Source of the DNA: Burkholderiales bacterium
GTDB taxonomy: Bacteria > Pseudomonadota > Gammaproteobacteria > Burkholderiales > Casimicrobiaceae
Length of the DNA: 32,112 nucleotides
Direction of reading: 5' to 3'
NCBI GenBank assembly: GCA_031283405.1
Contig: JAITBX010000002.1
Location: forward strand, 1 to 32,112
Shown here: positions 23,796 through 31,922 of the stretch, in pieces
Layout: every line of letters starts with the position of its first letter
Numbering within the stretch: position 1 is the stretch's first letter
The notes under the pieces: model-generated
What the model was told of the DNA's origin: nothing
Databases searched by the model: none
What the model saw: the letters and a program-made list of their open reading frames with translations, nothing else
Made by a program: the position numbers and the translations under genes

Positions 23796-24775
23796 GCCTG
23801 ATCCTTATGATTGTTGGAGAAACGCTGTTGACCAATGATTTTGTGAATAAAATAGCGCGGACGGGCGCGCACGTCCTGATAAATTCGACCGATGTACTCG
23901 CCCAGCAAACCCATGCCGACAAACTGCGCGCCGATAAAAATGAACAACAGGGAAAACAGCATAAAAACGCCCTCCGCACCCCACCCCGCGCCCAGCAAGA
24001 AACGCAGCACGATCAACAGCAGCGCCAGCACGAACCCGCCGGCTGCCAGCAGGCTGCCGAAAATGCTGAGGATGCGCAGCGGCGTCGTCGTCAGACAGGT
24101 TATCAGGTCGTACATCAGATTGATGAGTTGCATCAATCCGTATTTGGAAGTCCCGAATTTGCGCTCATTGTGCTGCACCGGCACTTCGATCACGCGGCGG
24201 GCAAACATGTTGGCGAGAATCGGGATGAACGTACTGCGCTCGCGGCAAGACAGCATGGCCTCGACGATGGGGCGGCGGTAAGCGCGCAACATGCAGCCGT
24301 AGTCGCTCATGACCCGCCCTGTCGTTTTGCGGATCACCAGATTGATGAGTTTGGAGGCTGTTTTACGAAACAACGAATCCTGCCGGTTCATTCGAATGGT
24401 GCCCACCACATCGTAGCCCTGCTCCGCCGCCTTGACCAGATTCGGAATTTCCTCGGGCGGGTTTTGCAGGTCGGCGTCGAGCGTCACGATCAAATCGCCG
24501 TTCGCCGATTTGAATCCGGCCATGATCGCCGAATGCTGACCGTAGTTGCGGTTGAGCAAAATCGCCACCACATGACTGCCGGCGGCTTCTGCCGCTGCCG
24601 TGATGAGGGTTGCCGAAGCGTCGCTGCTGCCGTCGTCAACCAGAATGATTTCGTAATCCTGTGTGAGCTTGGCGCACGCGGCTTGCGTGCGTTCGAGCAG
24701 TGCAGGCAAACTGTCTTCTTCGTTGAAGACCGGAATGACCACCGACACGGTTTCAATGGGGCCGAATTCAGACAC
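23792..24775 (-). CDS. arnC: Undecaprenyl-phosphate Ara4FN transferase
   Basis: This 327-residue GT2-family enzyme transfers the formylated aminoarabinose from UDP to undecaprenyl phosphate at the inner membrane. Marks: VVIPVFNEEDSLPALLERT at the N-terminus, LVDDGSSDAS, the acceptor-site TLDADLQNPPEEIP, and two C-terminal membrane helices (about 236-258 and 268-292) that anchor it. It overlaps the arnB 3' end by eight bases and the arnA start by four. Confidence 0.95.
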   Translation of the reverse strand: MSEFGPIETVSVVIPVFNEEDSLPALLERTQAACAKLTQDYEIILVDDGSSDASATLITAAAEAAGSHVVAILLNRNYGQHSAIMAGFKSANGDLIVTLDADLQNPPEEIPNLVKAAEQGYDVVGTIRMNRQDSLFRKTASKLINLVIRKTTGRVMSDYGCMLRAYRRPIVEAMLSCRERSTFIPILANMFARRVIEVPVQHNERKFGTSKYGLMQLINLMYDLITCLTTTPLRILSIFGSLLAAGGFVLALLLIVLRFLLGAGWGAEGVFMLFSLLFIFIGAQFVGMGLLGEYIGRIYQDVRARPRYFIHKIIGQQRFSNNHKDQA

Positions 24776-25919
24776 GCTGTTGCTCCAGAATATCCTTCAT
24801 TGCCGAGACCACGCGCTCGACATCGCTGTCCTGCATGTCGGGAAACAGCGGCAGCGAACAGATGCGCTCGGAGTTCCACTCGCTGTTCGGCAACGACAAT
24901 TGAGGATAACGTTCGCGGTAATATTTCTGTGTGTGCGCCGCCCGAAAATGCAGGCCGGTGCCGATGCCACGTTCTTTCAATTCGCTCATCAGCACATCGC
25001 GCGTCAACCCGCGGCAATCGCGCGGATCGGTGCGGACGATAAAAAGGTGCCACGCATGCTGATGCGGATACGCCGGTAATTGCAACGGTTTGAACGGCAA
25101 ACCGCGCAACTGTTCCAGATAAAGCGCCGCCAATTCGGCGCGGCGCGCGTTGAGTTCCGGCAAGCGCCGCAACTGCGCCAGCGCCAGCGCTGCCTGCATA
25201 TCGGTCAGGTTGTATTTGAAGCCCGGCACAATCACTTCCGCCTGCGGTTTGCGGCCCTGTTGCTCGCGGTCGAAAGCGTCGAGGCCCAGGCCGTGAAACT
25301 TCAGGCAGCGGATGCGGTCGGCCAGCGCGTCATCGCCGGTGACGATCAAACCGCCTTCGGCGCAGGTCATGTTCTTGATCGCGTGAAACGAAAAAATGGC
25401 CGTGCCGCTGCTGCCCACCCAGCGATTCTTGTAACGCGCGCCAACGGCGTGCGCCGCGTCTTCAATCACCGGAATGTTGTGTTCTTTAGCCACCGCCGCG
25501 ATCGCGTCGATGTCCAGCGGCGCGCCAGCGTAATGCACCGGCACGATGGCCTTGGTGCGCGGCGTGATGGCGGCGCGAACCGCGTCGGCGCTGACCATCA
25601 ACGTGCCGGGATCGACATCGACCATCATCGGCTCCGCGCCCAACAACACAATCATGTTCAGCGTGGACACCCAGGTTTGCGACGGCGTGATGACTTCGTC
25701 GCCCGGGCCGATGCCCAGCGCCATCAGCGCCACGTGCATGCCGCCGGTGGCCGAACTGACCGTGATGGCGTGGCGGCAGCCCAGCATCTCGCAAAACGCC
25801 GCCTCCAGCGCCTGGCACTGCGGGCCGGTCGTGATCCAGCCGGAAGTCAAAACGCCGGTGACGGCGGCAACCTCGGCCGCGCCGATGGCGGGTTGTGAAA
25901 AAGGGAGAAAAGGTTTCAT
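24768..25919 (-). CDS. arnB: UDP-4-amino-4-deoxy-L-arabinose aminotransferase
   Basis: This 383-residue PLP enzyme of the DegT/DnrJ/EryC1 family converts UDP-4-keto-pentose to UDP-Ara4N with glutamate. The PLP lysine is K182 in FSFHAIKNMTCAEGG. SGWITTGP, SSATGGMHVALMAL and the C-terminal NSEWNSERICSLPLFPDM follow E. coli ArnB closely. I chose ATG 25917-25919 (MKPFLPFSQP) because homologues begin there; an ATG 12 bases upstream is possible. It is the first gene of arnBCADTEF. The 206 bp upstream, towards mucD, contain a C-rich hairpin and only a weak promoter, so read-through from the rpoE operon is possible. Confidence 0.95.
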   Translation of the reverse strand: MKPFLPFSQPAIGAAEVAAVTGVLTSGWITTGPQCQALEAAFCEMLGCRHAITVSSATGGMHVALMALGIGPGDEVITPSQTWVSTLNMIVLLGAEPMMVDVDPGTLMVSADAVRAAITPRTKAIVPVHYAGAPLDIDAIAAVAKEHNIPVIEDAAHAVGARYKNRWVGSSGTAIFSFHAIKNMTCAEGGLIVTGDDALADRIRCLKFHGLGLDAFDREQQGRKPQAEVIVPGFKYNLTDMQAALALAQLRRLPELNARRAELAALYLEQLRGLPFKPLQLPAYPHQHAWHLFIVRTDPRDCRGLTRDVLMSELKERGIGTGLHFRAAHTQKYYRERYPQLSLPNSEWNSERICSLPLFPDMQDSDVERVVSAMKDILEQQRV

Positions 25920-25945
25920 GACAGAGAACATCCTCGAATCTCGCC

Positions 25946-25951
25946 ATTCTA
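25946..25951 (-). promoter_or_regulatory. Weak candidate -10 for the arn operon
   Basis: TAGAAT on the minus strand lies 26 bases before the arnB ATG. No good -35 is found at 16-18 bases, and I see no PmrA-type CTTAAT repeat pair in the gap. Low support. Confidence 0.2.
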
Positions 25952-26001
25952 ACAGGCGCGGCGTTGATTGCAGGTTATGGATGGGGATGCAGGGGTCTAG
26001 T

Positions 26002-26030
26002 TTCCCCCTCTCCAGCGGGAGAGAGGGGGA
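26002..26030. repeat. C-rich hairpin between mucD and arnB
   Basis: CCCCCTCTC and GAGAGAGGGGG flank CAGCG, forming a strong stem. It is like the hairpin at 18361-18390. It could end or weaken transcription coming from mucD. Confidence 0.55.
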
Positions 26031-26113
26031 GCGCGAAACGCAAGGTTGCAGGCGATGTTGAAAGAGCGTCGCACAGCGGAGCCTTTGTTCGCTCAACGCT
26101 AACGTCAACATCC

Positions 26114-26135
26114 GATCCCTGATACCTATTCCTCG
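26114..26135. repeat. GATCCCTGATACCTATTCC motif at the mucD 3' end
   Basis: This is a copy of the motif family seen at 2117, 16550 and 18243. It contains the mucD stop codon (CTA at 26126-26128, TAG on the minus strand). Confidence 0.65.
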
Positions 26136-27565
26136 ATCACCCGAATCGTCGCGAAGAAGTATTTGTCGCCGCGCAATATCTGCAAGGTGACCGGCGCTTT
26201 TTTGTCGAGTTTGCCGAGAACGCCGTTGAGTTGCGCCGCGCTTTTCGCTTCGATCATCGTGCCGCGCTGGATCACGGCGATGATGACGTCGCCGGCTTGC
26301 AGGTCGCCGCGAATCTGGCCACGAATGTCTTCGACGATCACGCCGTTTTTGATGTCGAGTTGCTTTTTCTGCGCTACCGTCAGGTCGGACAACACCAGTC
26401 CCATCGGTGTGGGTTTCGCGTTGCCTTTGCCGCCCTGTTTGCCCATCGTTAGGCCGCCGCCGTCTTCGGCTTCGGCAATGGTGACCGACACGTTTTTGGT
26501 CGCGCTGTCGCGCCACAAGGTCAATTCGGTTTTGCTGCCCGGCTTCAGCATCGTGATGATGCGCGGCAATTCGCTGCTGTTGCGCACTTCGCGGCCATCG
26601 ACTTTCAGAATGATGTCGCCCGCTTTGACGCCCGCCTTGTCGGCCGGCCCGTCTTTTTCAACCGAGTTGACCAAGGCGCCGGTCGATGATTTCAGGCCGA
26701 ACGCTTCGGCGACATCTTTGCCGACTTCCTGAATGATGACGCCGATTCGACCGCGCGTGACTTTGCCGCTCGCCTTGATCTGATTGATCGTGTTCATCGC
26801 CACGTCGATCGGTATCGCAAACGACAAGCCCATGTAGCCGCCGGTGCGCGTATAGATCATCGAGTTGATGCCCACCACTTCGCCTTTCAGGTTGAACAAC
26901 GGGCCGCCGGAGTTGCCGGGGTTGATCGCGGTGTCGGTTTGAATGAACGGCACCAGATTTTCCTGCGGCAGATCGCGTCCTTTGGCGCTGACGATGCCGG
27001 CGGTCATGGTGTTTTCCAGTCCGAGCGGTTTGCCGATGGCCACCACCCATTCGCCGACTTTCAATTTTTCGGGATCGCCGATAACGACGGTCGGCAAAGG
27101 ATGATTCACTTCGATTTTCAACAACGCTACATCGGTGCGCTTGTCGAAGCCGATGATTTGGGCGGTGTATTCGCTTTTGTCGGTGAGTTTGACTTTCACA
27201 TCGTCGGCGCTGTCGATAACGTGCGCATTGGTGACGACGTAGCCGTCCGTCGAAATGATGAATCCCGAACCCGTCGCTTGCGGCCCTTCCGGCTCGCTGC
27301 GTCGCTGCTGCGGCGACGGCATGCCGAAGCGCTTGAAAAATTCGTAGAACGGATCGTCTTCCGACATTCCCATCATCGGATAGCCGCGCGTTTTCTGACG
27401 CACGTCGATCGACACCACCGTCGGCCCCTGTTTTTCATAGAGCGCGGTGAAGTCGGGCAAGCCGATCACCGGCATCGGCACCTGCGCGCGCAGCATGGGC
27501 GCGGTCAACAACATGAATAAGGCGCAACACAATACGAATACGCCGCGGCGCAAAGAAAGCAACAT
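26126..27565 (-). CDS. mucD: Periplasmic serine protease of the Do family
   Basis: This 479-residue trypsin-fold protease/chaperone degrades misfolded envelope proteins. It has a signal peptide at about 1-27, the catalytic triad H115 (TNAHVID), D145 (KRTDVALLK) and S219 (GNSGGP), then two PDZ domains (about 280-375 and 390-475) with the first carboxylate-binding loop near GRIGVIIQE. The ATG at 27565 follows AGGAG by eight bases; longer upstream frames cross the intergenic repeat and are not used. It is the fourth gene of rpoE-rseA-rseB-mucD, the order known as algU-mucA-mucB-mucD, where it restrains the stress response. Confidence 0.95.
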   Translation of the reverse strand: MLLSLRRGVFVLCCALFMLLTAPMLRAQVPMPVIGLPDFTALYEKQGPTVVSIDVRQKTRGYPMMGMSEDDPFYEFFKRFGMPSPQQRRSEPEGPQATGSGFIISTDGYVVTNAHVIDSADDVKVKLTDKSEYTAQIIGFDKRTDVALLKIEVNHPLPTVVIGDPEKLKVGEWVVAIGKPLGLENTMTAGIVSAKGRDLPQENLVPFIQTDTAINPGNSGGPLFNLKGEVVGINSMIYTRTGGYMGLSFAIPIDVAMNTINQIKASGKVTRGRIGVIIQEVGKDVAEAFGLKSSTGALVNSVEKDGPADKAGVKAGDIILKVDGREVRNSSELPRIITMLKPGSKTELTLWRDSATKNVSVTIAEAEDGGGLTMGKQGGKGNAKPTPMGLVLSDLTVAQKKQLDIKNGVIVEDIRGQIRGDLQAGDVIIAVIQRGTMIEAKSAAQLNGVLGKLDKKAPVTLQILRGDKYFFATIRVIEE

Positions 27566-27622
27566 CTTGGAACTCCTCATGGAACTAAAATAAAACGCAA
27601 TATCTGCCGCCGAAGAAGGCGG

Positions 27623-27713
27623 CCAAGGATACGCTGAACAAATCACCACAACGCTTGCCCCCATTCCAACCTTCCCCCAGAGAGGAAGGGATAGGCGTTC
27701 AGCGCATCCTTGG
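27623..27713. repeat. 91-bp inverted-repeat element between rseB and mucD
   Basis: CCAAGGATACGCTGAAC (27623-27639) and GTTCAGCGCATCCTTGG (27697-27713) are inverted over 17 bases with one mismatch. The centre contains CCAACCTTCCCCCAGAGAGG, part of which recurs at 3205-3220. It fills more than half of the rseB-mucD gap. Confidence 0.8.
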
Positions 27714-27722
27714 GGGAATATA

Positions 27723-28784
27723 CTATTTGCGGGCAAGCCCTTGTGCAATGAAACGTAACGTATCGTTCGGCACTTTTCCGACTGCGGTGATGCGGTATTC
27801 CCCGTCCTGCCGCGTGTAAGCTTCCAGAAAACCCATGCTGAAATTTCCGGTTGCCGAAGGCGTCGCGCCCTGCGCGTGTTCGATGAAAACGCTGACCGCC
27901 ATCAGTCCGTCCGAATACACCAGCACCGTCGTTGCTTCCGTCCTGCCGGCGAAATGGCGCGTCTCCTCGGCGATTTTGGAGAAGCCGGGCGGCAATGCCG
28001 ATGCCCGCCAATCGCTGACGACATTTTTCTTTTTATCGAAACCCGTCTGCTCGACTTTCCAATCCGACGGCGGTTCCGGCCAAGCGATGACCAGCGGCTC
28101 CGGCGGCGAAACATTGATTTTGATATCGACGAAACTGAAACTTTCAACATCTCGTTGCGTCGAAAGATCAATCGTTCTTCCGGCCAGAAACAAGCCCGTC
28201 TCCTGATCGATCCAGAGCCTCTGCTCGTACCGGTAGTTGTCTTTGGGAGTGAAAACGACGACTTGCGCGGCGCGCCCGGCCACCCGCTCCACGCCCGCTT
28301 TGGTGAATACATAATTTTTGAAGATAGCCTTGGTGTCGCTCTGAATGTTGTTCTGCATGACTCCCGGCGGCGCATGACTCAGCGCGCTCGGCATCACCCG
28401 CACTGTTTTGATTTCGGGAAAGTAAGCGCGAACGATATCGTTGATCCGAATGGTTTCGCGGAACGAGCCGTTGAGTGTTTCGGTTCGCAGATATTCCTTG
28501 TCCTCTTGCGCGTAATGCGCAATCTTCAAAAAATCGGAACGCGCTTTTTGTGTGCCTTGAAAAATCGAACAAGACACAGTTCCCTTGTAATTCAAACGAT
28601 GCGCCGCTGCCGCCGCCCGATTCAACCATTCGGTCACTTCGTCGGTTTCGGCAAACGCCTGCCCCGGCAATAACGCAACCGCCAACGTCAACACTGCCAG
28701 CGCCAGCATTCCGGATTTGGAAAAGAACGGCAATGCCGCACCCCTTGCGAATAACGTCTGTTCTCGAAGCCACACACCCCTCAT
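27723..28784 (-). CDS. rseB: Sigma-E regulatory protein RseB/MucB
   Basis: This 353-residue periplasmic protein binds the anti-sigma factor RseA and shields it from proteolysis until lipid or LPS signals displace it. A signal peptide is visible (hydrophobic MLALAVLTLAVALLPGQAFA then cleavage near AFA-ET), preceded by an unusually long basic N-region. The start could therefore be the internal Met at 28712 instead of 28784; I kept 28784 because a purine-rich AGGGACGG lies upstream. The large lipid-binding domain begins WLNRAAAAAHRLNYKGTVSC, and the small C-terminal domain has LPPGFSKIAEETR and HLVYSDGL-like sequence (VLVYSDGLMAVSVFIE). It lies 25 bases after rseA. Confidence 0.9.
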   Translation of the reverse strand: MRGVWLREQTLFARGAALPFFSKSGMLALAVLTLAVALLPGQAFAETDEVTEWLNRAAAAAHRLNYKGTVSCSIFQGTQKARSDFLKIAHYAQEDKEYLRTETLNGSFRETIRINDIVRAYFPEIKTVRVMPSALSHAPPGVMQNNIQSDTKAIFKNYVFTKAGVERVAGRAAQVVVFTPKDNYRYEQRLWIDQETGLFLAGRTIDLSTQRDVESFSFVDIKINVSPPEPLVIAWPEPPSDWKVEQTGFDKKKNVVSDWRASALPPGFSKIAEETRHFAGRTEATTVLVYSDGLMAVSVFIEHAQGATPSATGNFSMGFLEAYTRQDGEYRITAVGKVPNDTLRFIAQGLARK

Positions 28785-28809
28785 GATGGCGCCGTCCCTT
28801 TCGATGTTA

Positions 28810-29418
28810 TCACTCACTGACCCAGTGCAGCGCCACTGCCTCGCTTGCCCACTGGTAAACATTGACGCCGAACCACGATGAAGCCGGCGGCAAAAACTCT
28901 TGGTATGTTATCAAATAATCGAGCGGTATCGCGGCTTCTGCCGTTTGATCGTTATTATGTGTCGCCGCCAACGTCGTTATCGACAGCTTTGCCGTCGTGT
29001 CCCACGCCATCGTCGGCGCGTCGATATGGTGACTGGCATCGTGGCGCAAGGCAAACATCCATCCGCCGATGGCTACCACACAAGCGATCGTCGCCGCCAA
29101 CGCCCAGACGCGATAGTTCGCTCTCGTTTTGAAAGCAATGACTTTGCGCGAAGCGACGACTTCAAGTTTTTGCGCCGTCTGTTCATTCTCAAGCCGCCGC
29201 ACCACCCGCGCCGTAAACTCCGGCGACAACATGCTTACGCCGCTTTGCGCGCCATCGCGCAACATGTCGCCGATGCAATGGTACAGCACCCAAGCGTCGC
29301 GTCCCGCTTCGCTTTCCAGTTCGGCGAAAACGACGCTCCCCGCATCGCCCTCGCCATCCATCCACTGCGAAATTTTTTCCCGCATCGCGGCTTCGTCGAT
29401 CAAACGGTTCGTTACCAT
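28810..29418 (-). CDS. rseA: Anti-sigma-E factor RseA/MucA
   Basis: This 202-residue single-pass inner-membrane protein holds RpoE inactive. The N-terminal cytoplasmic domain (about 8-75) has the MREKISQWMDGEGD and WVLYHCIGDMLR pattern typical of RseA. One membrane helix spans about 104-124 (VWALAATIACVVAIGGWMFAL), followed by a short periplasmic domain. The ATG at 29416-29418 lies inside the last codons of rpoE (7-nt overlap), so the sigma factor and its antagonist are translationally coupled. The C-terminal half is poorly conserved, as usual for this family. Confidence 0.9.
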   Translation of the reverse strand: MVTNRLIDEAAMREKISQWMDGEGDAGSVVFAELESEAGRDAWVLYHCIGDMLRDGAQSGVSMLSPEFTARVVRRLENEQTAQKLEVVASRKVIAFKTRANYRVWALAATIACVVAIGGWMFALRHDASHHIDAPTMAWDTTAKLSITTLAATHNNDQTAEAAIPLDYLITYQEFLPPASSWFGVNVYQWASEAVALHWVSE

Positions 29419-30011
29419 CTTCGGTTCTCGTCGGTATTCAACAGCGGTTTCAATTCTGCCGCAATCGCTTCGCGCGCCCGAAAAATTCTCGAACGCACCG
29501 TCCCGATCGGGCAACCCATCACTTCGGCGATTTCTTCGTAACTCAGCCCTTCAATTTCCCTCAACACTATTGCCGAACGCAAATCCTGCGGCAAAGATTC
29601 CATCACGCGGCTCACCGTCAACGCAATCTCCTTGCTCATCAACTCGCCTTCGGGCGTCGCCGTATCGTGTAATGGTTCCATGCCGTTAAAGCTCGCGGTA
29701 TCTTGGATGGCAAAAGGCGCCGACATGCGGGCGCGGCGACCGGATGCCGTCAGATGATTTTTGGCTGTGTTGATCCCGATCCGGTAGAGCCATGTGTAAA
29801 ACGCGCTCTCGCCCCGAAAGCTCGGTAATGACCGATAGGCTTTGATGAAAGTTTCCTGCGCCACATCTTCCACCTCTATCGGGTCGCGTATCAGGCGCGA
29901 CAACAATCGCGCCAGCCGGCGTTGATGTTTCGCCACCAGCAGCCCAAAAGCCTGCTTGTCGCCTTGCTGCGCACGAGCAACGAGCTGCTGATCGACTTTA
30001 CGCTCGCTCAT
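29412..30011 (-). CDS. rpoE: Envelope-stress sigma factor RpoE/AlgU
   Basis: This 199-residue ECF sigma factor directs RNA polymerase to envelope-stress promoters. Region 2 covers about 20-90 (RRLARLLSRLIRDPIEVEDVAQETF, then FYTWLYRIGINTAKNHL). Region 4 covers about 135-185 with the helix-turn-helix LSYEEIAEVMGCPIGTVRSRIFRAREAI. The ATG at 30009-30011 follows AAGGA by five bases; the frame upstream is open but not conserved. It is the first gene of rpoE-rseA-rseB-mucD. A candidate sigma-E-type promoter sits about 105 bases upstream (30116-30143), consistent with the autoregulation known for this family. Confidence 0.96.
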   Translation of the reverse strand: MSERKVDQQLVARAQQGDKQAFGLLVAKHQRRLARLLSRLIRDPIEVEDVAQETFIKAYRSLPSFRGESAFYTWLYRIGINTAKNHLTASGRRARMSAPFAIQDTASFNGMEPLHDTATPEGELMSKEIALTVSRVMESLPQDLRSAIVLREIEGLSYEEIAEVMGCPIGTVRSRIFRAREAIAAELKPLLNTDENRRW

Positions 30012-30115
30012 TGATCCTTGCCCCCTACCTCCGCATTTCCAAGTTTTGTTATTGCCGCCGTTACGGCTTCGGCGAGCGCCGAAGACCGCATCGCGTGCGC
30101 TATCTCTGTTGTCAA

Positions 30116-30143
30116 ATAGACTGAGACAGTCTGAAAAAGTTTC
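30116..30143 (-). promoter_or_regulatory. Candidate sigma-E autoregulatory promoter of rpoE
   Basis: On the minus strand GAAACTT (30143-30137), a 16-base spacer and TCTAT (30120-30116) resemble the GAACTT-N16-TCTGA pattern. One extra A in the -35 and one change in the -10 weaken it. Confidence 0.4.
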
Positions 30144-30223
30144 CCCCGCCAACCTTCTTTTACAAGAATTTGACTTGCGTCAATTCGTTTTGATTTCCTC
30201 GCCGCCTTCGCAGGCAGCCCTTT

Positions 30224-30694
30224 TCAGTCGAGGAATTTGATGTCTTTGCTGACGACTCCCCAGTCATCAAGAGCGACGTTGCAAACAAAGCGCTCCGGCC
30301 AAGGGAGGTGAAAGTCAGCGGATATACGGAGGTTGCCTTCCGAAAACTCCTCCAATAAAACGCCATCCCCGGCGCCGAGTCTTCCGATCTTGCTTCGCCC
30401 CACGATTTCGCTGTTTTCATTGAAATGCAGCAAGAGCCGATTGGGTATGCCTTCGAGCAGAGCGTCCAGTTTTTCGGGGCTGATGGTTTCGCCTACGGTA
30501 AAAGCGCCACAAAAAGCCTGAGCGCGGTGATCCGCCCGAGAGTACATCACCCCCATCCACGCAAAAAATACAAACACTACGGCGAAAAATACAGCGATGC
30601 CGATGCCGACTCTTACCAAAAGCCGCCTACAACCCTTTGCAGATTTTGTTGTGTCATTATTAATATCCGGCAAACCCATATCGTCATTGCTCAT
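30224..30694 (-). CDS. Unrecognised single-pass membrane protein
   Basis: This protein has about 156 residues from ATG 30692-30694. A short acidic cytoplasmic head precedes a strongly hydrophobic helix at about 27-51 (VGIGIAVFFAVVFVFFAWMGVMY), then a ~105-residue soluble domain with no Cys pair beyond FCGAF. The topology suggests an anchored periplasmic protein. Slightly longer (TTG 30703) and shorter (ATG 30679) starts are possible, and none has a clear ribosome binding site. I do not recognise it. It lies upstream of and parallel to rpoE but 212 bases away with a likely promoter between, so a link is not implied. Confidence 0.6.
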   Translation of the reverse strand: MSNDDMGLPDINNDTTKSAKGCRRLLVRVGIGIAVFFAVVFVFFAWMGVMYSRADHRAQAFCGAFTVGETISPEKLDALLEGIPNRLLLHFNENSEIVGRSKIGRLGAGDGVLLEEFSEGNLRISADFHLPWPERFVCNVALDDWGVVSKDIKFLD

Positions 30695-30788
30695 CTTATT
30701 CAACTCGGCGCGACGATCATACCGAAATCAGCCACGCTTTTCAAAACCGGCGATAATGGCGTATCGTTTTGCTCACTGTCGAAAAACC

Positions 30789-31907
30789 ATGCCATCCTCT
30801 GCCGCTCGCACAGCACGCCGCACTGACGGCACGCTCGTCACCGTCGAATTCACTTCGTCCGTTCTCGCCGGCAATCCGTTGGGCGATTCCGCCACTCGCC
30901 GTTTTCCGGTATGGCTGCCGCCGCAATACGATTCGGGAAAAACCGGCGGCAAGTCGCGCCGCTTTCCGGTGCTGTATTCACTCGCCGGTTTTTTTTCGAG
31001 CGGGTTGGCGCACGCCAACTGGCGACCTTTCGAGGAAAGCACGGTCGAGCGCATCGCGCGCCTCGTTCGTGATCGCCAAATGGGGCAAGTCATCGTCGTT
31101 TTCCCCGACTGCTTCGCAGCGCTGGGCGGCAACCAATACATCAATTCGCCGGCGATCGGGCGCTACGCCGATTATCTGACGCGCGAACTCATTCCGTGGA
31201 TCGACCGCGAATTTCACACGCTGCCCGAGCGCGAACATCGCGGCTGCTTCGGCAAATCCTCCGGCGGCTACGGTGCGCTCTTGCACGCGATGAAATATCC
31301 GCGATTTTGGGGCGCGGTCGCGTCGCACGCGGGCGACGCCTGCTTTGAACTTTGCTATCTGCCCGGCTGGCCGGCGACGCTCACCGAGCTGGATCGCTAT
31401 CGCCGCCCGCCGCGTCGCGCCGGTCTTGAAAAACCGCCCGCGCCTTTGTCAAAAGAAGAACGCGGCCTCGACGACGGCAGAGTCAGGCGTTTTCTCGCAG
31501 CGATGCGCGCCACGCCGCGATTGAGTTTCGATGAGGGGCACGCGCTGATGAACATGGCGATGGCCGCCAGTTACGACCCCGATCCGAATGCGCCCAATGG
31601 CTTCCGGCTGCCGTTCGACCTCGATACCGGCGAATTGCTGCCGGAACGCTGGCGGCGCTGGCAACAACATGATCCCGTTCGCTTGGTGCACCGTTACCGC
31701 GAAGCATTGCGGAGTCTGCGCGGCCTTTATCTCGATTGCGGCTGGCGCGATCAATACCATATGCACTACGGTACGCGGCTTCTTGCCCGCGAACTGGCCA
31801 CGCACGGGATTTCCCACCGCTACGAGGCTTTCGACGGTACCCATTCCAACATTGAGCATCGGTTCGATGTTTCGCTGCCGTGGCTGTACAAGGCGCTCAA
31901 ACCATAA
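30789..31907 (+). CDS. Putative alpha/beta-hydrolase esterase
   Basis: This protein has about 372 residues. It resembles the esterase D / enterochelin-esterase-like family: FPVLYSLAGFFSSG, VIVVFPDCFA, and the nucleophile elbow GKSSGGYGALLHAMKYP with S157. A likely acid, DCGWRDQ, lies near residue 320, and a catalytic His in FDGTHSNIEHR is near 350. There is no signal peptide, so it is probably cytoplasmic. The substrate is unknown. Two ATGs are possible (30756 and 30789) and neither has a clear ribosome binding site; I prefer the latter because the conserved region starts shortly after it. The frame upstream of 30756 lies under the divergent membrane protein gene and is not coding. Confidence 0.75.
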   Translation: MPSSAARTARRTDGTLVTVEFTSSVLAGNPLGDSATRRFPVWLPPQYDSGKTGGKSRRFPVLYSLAGFFSSGLAHANWRPFEESTVERIARLVRDRQMGQVIVVFPDCFAALGGNQYINSPAIGRYADYLTRELIPWIDREFHTLPEREHRGCFGKSSGGYGALLHAMKYPRFWGAVASHAGDACFELCYLPGWPATLTELDRYRRPPRRAGLEKPPAPLSKEERGLDDGRVRRFLAAMRATPRLSFDEGHALMNMAMAASYDPDPNAPNGFRLPFDLDTGELLPERWRRWQQHDPVRLVHRYREALRSLRGLYLDCGWRDQYHMHYGTRLLARELATHGISHRYEAFDGTHSNIEHRFDVSLPWLYKALKP

Positions 31908-31922
31908 GCTCACGAAAAGAAA

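Noticed and set aside
22662..25042. Long plus-strand frames opposite arnA, arnC and arnB
   Set aside because: Shadows of the arn genes, without motifs.
25920..26516. Open upstream extension of the arnB frame
   Set aside because: It crosses the intergenic hairpin and enters mucD out of frame; ArnB homologues begin at 25919.
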